Below are positions 1-4,779 of a DNA stretch of 5,901 nucleotides, in pieces. The stretch comes from CAYSBK01 sp964429265 (GTDB taxonomy: Bacteria > Planctomycetota > Phycisphaerae > Sedimentisphaerales > Anaerobacaceae). The notes under the pieces are model-generated. The model saw nothing but the letters and a program-made list of their open reading frames with translations. It did not search any database and was not told where the DNA came from. Location: contig CAYSBK010000150.1 in the NCBI GenBank assembly GCA_964429265.1, positions 1-5,901 on the forward strand, given 5' to 3'. Both the position numbers and the translations under genes were made by a program. Numbering within the stretch: the first letter of the stretch is position 1; the number at the start of each line of letters is the position of its first letter.

Positions 1-2
1 CC

Positions 3-137
3 GGTGACACCAGAGAGTCCCTGATAGGTATGGAGAACGACCCCGGCGAAATGCAGAACCTCTGTAATTCGGAAGAATATGAAAAGATTCTGAATGAACA
101 TCGCCGGTACTTGAAGGAGGTGGATCAAGCTATCTGA
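3..137 (+). CDS. Sulfatase, C-terminal end (5' end outside window)
   Basis: The first 44 codons of this frame run to a TGA at 135-137 and form the tail of a sulfatase. The segment RESLIGMENDPGEMQNL matches the near-terminal block of S1 family sulfatases (E-x-L-[YIF]-D-[LM]-x-x-D-P-x-E-x-x-N-L). It is followed by the usual amphipathic helix, here Y-E-K-I-L-N-E-H-R-R-Y-L-K. The catalytic part lies outside the window, so substrate and activating cysteine or serine cannot be judged. It lies 191 bases upstream of a second sulfatase on the same strand, which suggests a sulfated-glycan degradation operon. The C-terminal segment differs clearly from the equivalent segment of the next gene, so the two are paralogues of different subgroups rather than a recent duplication. 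The family call is fairly safe because the block is diagnostic, although only 44 residues are visible. Confidence 0.8.
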   Translation, partial: GDTRESLIGMENDPGEMQNLCNSEEYEKILNEHRRYLKEVDQAI

Positions 138-310
138 AGACAAGGACGGCTCCAAATACGTATACAATGCCTCCTGATCTTTGTCTTCTTCTGCTTTGAC
201 CTGGTTGCCAGACGCCAAAAGTTCTCGTTTTTCGAGTTCAAAGCAGGTTTTCGGATGACTTCCGATATTACAGTATATTTCAGTCCAAAGCTCACAACAC
301 GGTTTACTGT
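136..310 (+). other. Inverted-repeat-rich intercistronic region
   Basis: Between the two sulfatase genes I see several inverted repeats. GAAGACAAGGA (136-146) pairs with 178-188 over 10 of 11 positions, with a loop of about 31 bases. CTGCTTTGA (191-199) pairs exactly with TCAAAGCAG (238-246). Nested inside that, CTCG (224-227) and CGAG (233-236) flank five T. TCGGA (251-255) and TCCGA (261-265) form a small hairpin, and ACAGTA (270-275) pairs with TACTGT (305-310). None is followed by a run of T long enough for a classical terminator. The pairings could fold a leader or a processing site in the transcript between the two cistrons. That function is inference, and some of the shorter pairings will be chance. 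Confidence 0.35.
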
Positions 311-317
311 TGAGCAC

Positions 318-323
318 AAGGGG
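318..323 (+). promoter_or_regulatory. Ribosome binding site of the full-length sulfatase
   Basis: AAGGGG lies five bases before the ATG at 329. This fits a Shine-Dalgarno site and supports that start. The twin-arginine motif at residues 4-5 of the product also requires a start close to here. Confidence 0.7.
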
Positions 324-328
324 TAATT

Positions 329-1831
329 ATGAACAACAGGCGTGATTTCTTGAAATTTGCGGGTCTTTGCGGAGTTTACGGTGCTTTGGGTAATTCTTTA
401 GCTTTGACGAAAACCCCGAAAGAAAGAACAAGGCCCAATATAGTCTGGATCATCGTTGAGGACACGTCTTGCGATTTCGGATACCAGGGACAGAAACTCG
501 TCAATACTCCTAATGTCGACAGGCTGGCAAGGGAAGGGACCGTCTTCTCAAATGCGTATGTTACCGCGCCGGTATGCTCGCCGTGCCGCTCCGCTATGAT
601 TACGGGCATGTATCAGACGGCGATCGGCGCTCACAACCATCGCAGTAGCCGCGGAACCGTCAAACATACGCTGCCGTCACATATAAAACTGATCCCCGAA
701 TTATTCAAACAGGCCGGGTATTATACCTGCAACACGGATCAGAATTTTAAGCGGTACGGCAAAACCGATTACAATTTTGTGTTTGATAATAATTCGATAT
801 ATGATAAGCCTGATCTATCCGACCGCAAGCCGGGCCAGCCGGTCTTTGTACAAATTCAACTTCGGGGTGGTAAATTAAGAAATGTGCCTAAGTGGTACAA
901 TAATGAAGTAAAACCCGGCCTTGAAAAACTCGTAACTGCCGAACAGGTTACTTTGCCGCCATACTATCCGGACGATCCTGTTTTCAGAAATGACTGGGCC
1001 GAATACCTCAACACTGTTCAATACACAGACAAAGAAGTCGGGGCTGTTATTAAACATCTTGAAAAAAAGAAGCTTCTTGATAATACAGTTATTATTTTCA
1101 TTACCGATCATGGAATAAGCTCGGCACGCGGCAAACAGTTCCTCTACGATGAAGGTACTAAGATCCCATTTATTGTATGGGCTCCCGGAAGAGTCAAGGC
1201 CGGTGCGGTACGCGATGATTTGATTGCTCATATCGATATGTCTGCAACATCCCTGTATTTTGCGGGAATTGAGATTCCCGAGTACATGCAGTCAAGGCCG
1301 CTGTTCGGGCCGCAGGCGCAACGGAGGGATTATGTGGTTTCTGCCAGAGACCGATGTGATGAAACCGTAGACAGGATTCGCAGCGTCGTCAAAGGCAATT
1401 TTAAGTATATCAGAAACTTCTATCCGAATCGCCCTTACCTTCAGCCATGTGCCTATAAGGACCATAAGCCGTTCATGGCCAGATTAAGACAATTGTACGC
1501 ACAGGGCAAACTCAATAAAGTACAATCGCTGCATCTTGCCGATACACGACCGGAAGAAGAACTCTATGATCTAAGCAGCGATCCCTGGGAAATCAACAAC
1601 CTTGCGGGCAAACCGCAGTACCGCCAAAAACTAAGGGAAATGCGTTGTATTCTCGCGAACTGGATCATCGAATCAGACGACAAGGGAAGATTTCCGGAAC
1701 CTGAAGCGATGTACGACAGTGACATGAAGGCATACATTGATGGACAGATGAAGAGAGGTAATACGGAATACGCCAGAATGGTTCAGGACAATGTAAAACT
1801 TATGAAAGAGTGGAAGGCCAAGGGCAAATGA
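329..1831 (+). CDS. Exported S1-family sulfatase (SGSH/S1_8-like)
   Basis: This 500-residue protein is of normal length for a type I sulfatase, which hydrolyses sulfate esters or N-sulfates on glycans. Residues 1-25 form a signal peptide with the twin-arginine motif NRRDFLK, so export by the Tat pathway is likely. The catalytic core starts at RPNIVWIIVED (35-45), where E44-D45 takes the place of the usual metal-binding Asp pair. C83 in CSPCR (83-87), followed by TG at 92-93, is the cysteine converted to formylglycine. Further family motifs are KTDYNF (145-150), ITDHG (258-262), RGKQFLYDEG (267-276) and the C-terminal ELYDLSSDPWEINNL block (411-425). KTDYNF and the residues after the active site recall SGSH-like S1_8 sulfatases, known for heparan N-sulfatase activity; this subfamily is from memory and substrate is unproven. 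No maturase gene is in the window. The gene is AT-richer than those to the right. Confidence 0.93.
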   Translation: MNNRRDFLKFAGLCGVYGALGNSLALTKTPKERTRPNIVWIIVEDTSCDFGYQGQKLVNTPNVDRLAREGTVFSNAYVTAPVCSPCRSAMITGMYQTAIGAHNHRSSRGTVKHTLPSHIKLIPELFKQAGYYTCNTDQNFKRYGKTDYNFVFDNNSIYDKPDLSDRKPGQPVFVQIQLRGGKLRNVPKWYNNEVKPGLEKLVTAEQVTLPPYYPDDPVFRNDWAEYLNTVQYTDKEVGAVIKHLEKKKLLDNTVIIFITDHGISSARGKQFLYDEGTKIPFIVWAPGRVKAGAVRDDLIAHIDMSATSLYFAGIEIPEYMQSRPLFGPQAQRRDYVVSARDRCDETVDRIRSVVKGNFKYIRNFYPNRPYLQPCAYKDHKPFMARLRQLYAQGKLNKVQSLHLADTRPEEELYDLSSDPWEINNLAGKPQYRQKLREMRCILANWIIESDDKGRFPEPEAMYDSDMKAYIDGQMKRGNTEYARMVQDNVKLMKEWKAKGK

Positions 1832-1932
1832 ATTCACCGTGCGTTTTGAGGTTTAACAGAATAATTGTTTTTATGGCCTTGTATGTTTTAGTTTTTTCGG
1901 GCATTGCTTCGGCAGACCGTCAGTGGCTGTGA
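1828..1932 (+). pseudogene. Truncated secreted-protein gene: signal peptide then stop
   Basis: The ATG at 1828 overlaps the sulfatase TGA as ATGA, a typical arrangement for translational coupling, and AAGGG (1820-1824) lies just upstream. The 34-residue product has a textbook Sec signal peptide. A basic n-region (R8, R11) leads into a hydrophobic stretch (I12-I26) ending in A-S-A, with predicted cleavage after residue 29. Five residues later, after DRQWL, the frame stops at TGA 1930-1932. A signal peptide with almost no mature protein suggests the remainder of an exported third operon member was lost. A +1 frame (about 1919-2128) stays open for some 70 codons, so one indel could give a roughly 100-residue fusion. 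I do not recognise that downstream sequence. A genuine short secreted peptide is possible but less likely. Confidence 0.55.
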
Positions 1933-2048
1933 GTTTGGATCGGCAGCGATCAAGGCGACTGCACCTGGCGGCTATGAAGGTTCGGCCTGGTGGACCGGCG
2001 GCCGACACTTTGCGGCGTTGCTTTCAGCATTTTCCGGGACAGTTATCC

Positions 2049-2133
2049 ATGTGTTCCCGGCTTCCATGAGTTCTCGCCTTGCAAGTGTTCTCGGCTTCGA
2101 TGTGTCCCCGGCTGCCACGAGCTCTTGACCTCA
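2049..2133. repeat. Degenerate 17-base tandem repeat, about five units
   Basis: Contiguous 17-base units start at 2049, 2066, 2083, 2100 and 2117. The first reads ATGTGTTCCCGGCTTCC. The fourth (2100) matches it at 15 of 17 positions, the third (2083) at 14 and the second (2066) at 13. The fifth unit is only recognisable against the second (10 of 17). The unit length is not a multiple of three, so a reading frame through the array rotates. This argues against selection as a protein repeat, although any frame repeats every 51 bases. There are no spacers, so it is not a CRISPR array. Function is unknown. Confidence 0.65.
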
Positions 2134-2146
2134 ATAACCTCTCCCC

Positions 2147-2335
2147 TCATACGTCATAATTCACAACATCGATCGACCTCCCATGCGAATTAACATTAGA
2201 AATACAGGCATCGATAAAATTGCGCCCCACCGCAAAAACTCCTCTCCGCATCCTCACCAATCGCCCGGCCAACACGCCGGCTCGTATCGGCATAATCATA
2301 AATGCACCCCCCGTCGATATCGCCGATACGAACAC
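2147..2335 (-). CDS. Doubtful small ORF downstream of the DUF4056-like gene
   Basis: A 62-codon frame with a GTG start follows the DUF4056-like gene on the same strand, about 50 bases after its stop. The product has a hydrophobic central part (around residues 9-27, with repeated I, M, A, G, V, L) followed by a basic stretch with several arginines, which could suggest a small membrane protein. I recognise no family. No clear ribosome binding site precedes the GTG, and the frame remains open upstream into the end of the DUF4056-like gene without an obvious start. A chance open frame is the more likely explanation. Confidence 0.15.
   Translation of the reverse strand: MFVSAISTGGAFMIMPIRAGVLAGRLVRMRRGVFAVGRNFIDACISNVNSHGRSIDVVNYDV
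2282..2331. repeat. 10-base perfect inverted repeat
   Basis: TCGTATCGGC (2282-2291) is the exact reverse complement of GCCGATACGA (2322-2331), with 30 bases between the arms. A second small stem, CCGGC (2265-2269) with GCCGG (2276-2280), lies beside it. Both lie 54-120 bases beyond the stop of the minus-strand DUF4056-like gene and could fold at the 3' end of its transcript. No T-run follows on either strand, so I do not call a rho-independent terminator. Confidence 0.4.
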
Positions 2336-2384
2336 ATCGCATCTTCGCGCCTTAATCAGAAGTTGCAGCCCTTCTCCAGCCCCT

Positions 2385-3437
2385 TCAATCGATGATGTAA
2401 TGGTACTTTTCCACGGCCTGCTTCCTGATATATGCCATAATCAACGGGTAATGCTCGGCCGGCCGGATTGTTCTGCCCTTGCGATCTCCATAAACGATCC
2501 GGAAAATCTTGCCCTTCTCCCACTCACGCGGATATATCTCGTACTCCATCGAGAATCCGTATTTGGCCAGCACATCGGCCCGCGGAACCGCAAGCCGCAC
2601 CGGCTTCGCATCCTCGCAAATGCCCGGCACAAGCACCGGGCTTACGTACCCGTCATCCAGCCCGATGTCCATGTTCTTCCTCATCGTATCGACGAATATG
2701 TAGCCTCTGAACCACTTGCCCCTCATCTTCTCGGATGCATAGATCGCCGTACGCTTCGACTGCACACCCAGTTCGCGCAACCACCTGTCCAGCGCAAGCG
2801 ACACCGCCGTATCGTAATCGTTGTTCGCGTCCTTTATCGCTTCGACGCCGATTGTCACTCCGAGAACATTCGAATAAACGTCCTCCCAGGAGAACGCAGA
2901 GTTGAATTCCGGCTCAAACCCCGCAAAGTGCACCCCGAACCACGTCAGGATTTCGTGCCATAGCGTCGCATTAAACGCGATGTAAGGTCCTACTCCCAGC
3001 GCAATTTCATCCGCGATCCTTCGCTTGTCTTCATCGGAAAAACTGTCCCAGTTGTCAGGATATGTGAACCTGAACCTGTGCGTCGAAAGTTCCCACGACA
3101 GATTAAAAGAGAATCCTTCTCTCTTATTCATCAGCGTCTTGCGGATCTTCCTGGCTGCGTACCTGGTGTAGTCCGCGTTCCATCTGACGTGAGTAATGTC
3201 GATATGACCACCCCGGCAAGTGTAAACGATGCCGTTGTTCTCAAACAGGTTGAACCCGTATGAATGTTTACCCAGCCTGTTCGGGTCCGAAAACCTCGGC
3301 CCGGGAGGCGGCGTCGGCAGGGTCCCCATTCGCGGCCTCGGCGCATCAAGTTGGCAGCCCGTAACAAGAACCAGCAAGCACATTCCGGCGACGATCGTTG
3401 CCGCTGCGTTTTGGATGTATTTTGACATTTGTCGCAT
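2385..3437 (-). CDS. DUF4056-like lipoprotein
   Basis: From the ATG at 3437 the product has 350 residues, about the length I recall for DUF4056 proteins, a family without known function. A lipoprotein signal peptide ends in the lipobox V-T-G-C with C28 as the lipidated residue. A proline-rich linker follows (about 31-54, with PTPPPGP), then a globular domain. Conserved-looking blocks are CRGGHIDITHVR (74-85), LWHEILTWFG (159-168) and FSWEDVYSN (182-190). The His-Glu pair H161-E162 with H170, and the acidic E185-D186, could form a metal or active site; this is inference. The frame stays open to 3605, but the extra residues are Cys-rich and lie ahead of the signal peptide. ATGs at 3449, 3437 and 3428 all keep the signal and none has a strong ribosome binding site. 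Family assignment is from memory of the WHE and SNL-type motifs. Confidence 0.8.
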   Translation of the reverse strand: MRQMSKYIQNAAATIVAGMCLLVLVTGCQLDAPRPRMGTLPTPPPGPRFSDPNRLGKHSYGFNLFENNGIVYTCRGGHIDITHVRWNADYTRYAARKIRKTLMNKREGFSFNLSWELSTHRFRFTYPDNWDSFSDEDKRRIADEIALGVGPYIAFNATLWHEILTWFGVHFAGFEPEFNSAFSWEDVYSNVLGVTIGVEAIKDANNDYDTAVSLALDRWLRELGVQSKRTAIYASEKMRGKWFRGYIFVDTMRKNMDIGLDDGYVSPVLVPGICEDAKPVRLAVPRADVLAKYGFSMEYEIYPREWEKGKIFRIVYGDRKGRTIRPAEHYPLIMAYIRKQAVEKYHYIID

Positions 3438-3458
3438 GCTTTCAATCATAATTGTCGG

Positions 3459-3475
3459 ATATTGCGAAATATTGC
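3459..3475. promoter_or_regulatory. Possible operator: ATATTGC direct repeat, 10-base period
   Basis: ATATTGC occurs at 3459-3465 and again at 3469-3475, about one helical turn apart, 22 bases upstream of the chosen start of the DUF4056-like lipoprotein gene. A spacing of one turn places both copies on the same face of DNA, as expected for a regulator site overlapping or close to the promoter. The regulator is unknown and the short motif could be chance. Confidence 0.2.
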
Positions 3476-3490
3476 ACGTGGGTAACACGC

Positions 3491-3528
3491 GGCAGTCCGC
3501 CTCAACTCGATCGGCGGGGCGGACTGCC
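3491..3528. repeat. 11-base perfect GC-rich inverted repeat
   Basis: GGCAGTCCGCC (3491-3501) is the exact reverse complement of GGCGGACTGCC (3518-3528), with a 16-base loop. It is the strongest stem in the window and lies 54 bases upstream of the chosen start of the minus-strand lipoprotein gene. There is no T-run on either side, so a rho-independent terminator is unlikely. It may form a structured 5' leader of that gene or a regulator site. Confidence 0.55.
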
Positions 3529-3617
3529 CGGTTGGCGGCAGACGAAACCCCTTTACAGCACGTGTCGCCACACACAAAGTATCGGCATTCATTTCCACGC
3601 GTCAAGTCTTGATTGGC

Positions 3618-3644
3618 CGTTCGTTAAGTGCCTCGCAACGAACG
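3618..3644. repeat. 8-base perfect inverted repeat with 11-base loop
   Basis: CGTTCGTT (3618-3625) pairs exactly with AACGAACG (3637-3644). It lies about 140 bases upstream of the phosphatase-fold lipoprotein gene. Each arm is itself a tandem pair (CGTT CGTT and AACG AACG), which resembles a dimeric regulator site as much as an RNA hairpin. No T-run follows. Confidence 0.4.
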
Positions 3645-3767
3645 TCGATGAATACCAGGCTATGTAAGTGTCCCTGCCTTGGACCAGCAGCAACCGCGGC
3701 GAGGCTTCGCATTTGAGCAGCGAGCACGGTAGGCTCCGGCGTTTTATGGTCGGCCGCCGGCCGCCGC

Positions 3768-3773
3768 GGAAAG
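3768..3773 (+). promoter_or_regulatory. Ribosome binding site of the EEP lipoprotein gene
   Basis: GGAAAG lies nine bases before the ATG at 3783. It is an acceptable though not perfect Shine-Dalgarno site. It supports this start, which also places a normal-length signal peptide (26 residues) before the lipobox cysteine. Confidence 0.5.
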
Positions 3774-3782
3774 CAATACGAG

Positions 3783-4754
3783 ATGACAGGTGCCGTTTTG
3801 CAGCGAGCAGCTATAACAAGAATTTGTTTTCCGGTATTGGCGTGGCTGATTTTATCGGGCTGCACCGGACCACAAAGTGCTGTGCCCCGCCAAATCTCGT
3901 TTGGCCCCGGCCAGGAAGGCGTCGTGAAAGTTATGACCTTCAACGTTCGCACCGCGGTTGCCTTCTGGGACGCCTGGAACTGGTGGCCCGCCCGCAAGAA
4001 CGCGGTTGTCGAGACCCTGGCGCACAACGCCCCCGACGTCGCCGCTCTGCAGGAGGCCATAGACCACCAGCTCGACTATATCTGCAAGGCCCTGCCCCAG
4101 TACGCCGTCTACGCCGTAGGCAGAGACGACGGAAAACGCAAAGGCGAGACCTGCGCTATTCTTTATCGGAGGGACCGGTTCACCGTGCTCGAATCCGGCA
4201 CTTTCTGGTTCTCTGATACGCCGTCCCGGCCCGGCTCAAGAGACTGGGGCAGCCTGTTCCCCCGGATTTGCAGTTGGGTTCACCTGGCCGACAACGCAGA
4301 CAACAGGCGGTTCTACGTCTATAACGTACACCTCGACAACTGGTCCCGCACCAGCCGCAGAAAGAGCCTGTGCCTGCTGGCCGAGCGGATTGCCGCCAGA
4401 AAAACAGCCGACCCGTTCCTTGTGATGGGCGACTTCAATATGAAGCTTGACGACTCAGCCATGCAGTGCCTGAGAGAGCTCGGCTCCGAGCTTCCGGGCC
4501 AGCGGCTGGCTGACGCTTTGCAGTCGGCCGGCTCAACAAAAAAACACATCGGCACTATCCACGGATTTACAGGTTGGCCGGTCGGGCCCAGAATCGACCA
4601 TATCCAAATCGGGGGATATGCCCAGGTACTGGACGCGAATATCGACCGGCGACGCATCAACGGTCGCTATCCATCGGACCATTTTCCCGTAATTGCAACG
4701 GTTCGTATCCCCACCGCGGCCAGGCCGACAGCAACACTGGCGCGAACCTTTTGA
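3783..4754 (+). CDS. Endonuclease/exonuclease/phosphatase-family lipoprotein
   Basis: This 323-residue protein has a lipoprotein signal peptide ending in L-S-G-C with C27 as the lipidated residue, followed directly by an EEP (DNase I-like/inositol-phosphatase-like) domain at about residues 48-309. All hallmark blocks are present: MTFNVR (51-56, with N54), ALQEA with metal-binding E91, GRDDG (113-117), NVHLDNWS (181-188, H183), GDFN (216-219, D217 and N219), HGFTG (260-264) followed by RIDHI (270-274), and SDHFP (298-302) with D299-H300. The fold hydrolyses phosphodiesters or phosphomonoesters with a divalent metal. A surface-anchored member might act on extracellular nucleic acid, phospholipid or sugar phosphate, but the substrate cannot be read from sequence. 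The gene stands alone, divergent from the DUF4056-like gene and convergent with the next. The catalytic set is intact, so an active enzyme is expected. Confidence 0.93.
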   Translation: MTGAVLQRAAITRICFPVLAWLILSGCTGPQSAVPRQISFGPGQEGVVKVMTFNVRTAVAFWDAWNWWPARKNAVVETLAHNAPDVAALQEAIDHQLDYICKALPQYAVYAVGRDDGKRKGETCAILYRRDRFTVLESGTFWFSDTPSRPGSRDWGSLFPRICSWVHLADNADNRRFYVYNVHLDNWSRTSRRKSLCLLAERIAARKTADPFLVMGDFNMKLDDSAMQCLRELGSELPGQRLADALQSAGSTKKHIGTIHGFTGWPVGPRIDHIQIGGYAQVLDANIDRRRINGRYPSDHFPVIATVRIPTAARPTATLARTF

Positions 4755-4760
4755 CGCCCC

Positions 4761-4779
4761 GGCGCCACGCGCTTGCGCC
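4761..4779. terminator. Weak hairpin between convergent genes
   Basis: GGCGC (4761-4765) pairs with GCGCC (4775-4779) in the 24-base gap between the stop codons of the two convergent genes, reaching the last base of the minus-strand stop. The position suits a bidirectional terminator. The stem is short and no T-run follows on either strand, so the call is weak. Confidence 0.25.

Larger units (their letters stand above)
1933..2384. other. 452-base gene-poor stretch at a composition break
   Basis: No convincing gene lies between the truncated signal-peptide frame and the stop of the DUF4056-like gene. The stretch starts with an abrupt rise in G+C relative to the sulfatase locus. It then carries a degenerate 17-base tandem repeat (2049-2133) and a 10-base inverted repeat (2282-2291 with 2322-2331). 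A minus-strand frame (2147-2335, GTG start, 62 codons, hydrophobic centre) and a plus-strand frame (about 1919-2128) are open. Neither has a good ribosome binding site or a recognisable domain. I see no transposase remnant, tRNA or attachment site. It may be a decayed gene or the scar of a recombination event. Confidence 0.5.
3438..3782. other. Divergent intergenic region with strong inverted repeats
   Basis: These 345 bases separate two divergently transcribed lipoprotein genes and should carry both promoters. I could not find a convincing -35/-10 pair for either direction. Visible structures are ATATTGC twice with a 10-base period (3459-3465, 3469-3475), an 11-base perfect inverted repeat (3491-3528), the palindrome TCAAGTCTTGA (3602-3612), an 8-base inverted repeat (3618-3644) and a GC-rich near-palindrome at 3752-3762. 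Open frames on both strands cross this region, but none has a start signal, domain or sensible composition. Confidence 0.5.

Noticed and set aside
125..319. 64-codon minus-strand open frame in the sulfatase intercistronic gap
   Set aside because: It has no ribosome binding site or family likeness, is Lys/Arg-rich, and runs across the inverted repeats.
2049..2133. CRISPR array
   Set aside because: The units are contiguous without spacers, only 17 bases long and too diverged.
2220..2963. 247-codon plus-strand open frame
   Set aside because: It overlaps the DUF4056-like gene antisense. The product is rich in His, Arg and Pro with no domain, which is typical of a shadow frame.
3491..3528. Rho-independent terminator
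   Set aside because: The stem is strong, but there is no T-run on either strand and it lies upstream, not downstream, of the nearest genes.
3438..3605. Upstream extension of the DUF4056-like reading frame to 3605
   Set aside because: The extra residues are Cys- and Arg-rich without family likeness, and they would put a clear lipoprotein signal peptide in the middle of the protein. The extension also runs through the strong inverted repeat at 3491-3528.
3752..3762. GGCCGCCGGCC near-palindrome as a regulatory hairpin
   Set aside because: It is a short low-complexity GC run with almost no loop, so it is likely a composition effect.
3602..4060. 152-codon minus-strand open frame
   Set aside because: It is antisense to the 5' part of the EEP gene and the divergent intergenic region. 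The product has no recognisable domain and no ribosome binding site.
3668..4216. 182-codon plus-strand open frame across the EEP gene start
   Set aside because: Its second half overlaps the EEP domain in another frame and is Arg-rich. The EEP frame has the complete catalytic motif set and a ribosome binding site.
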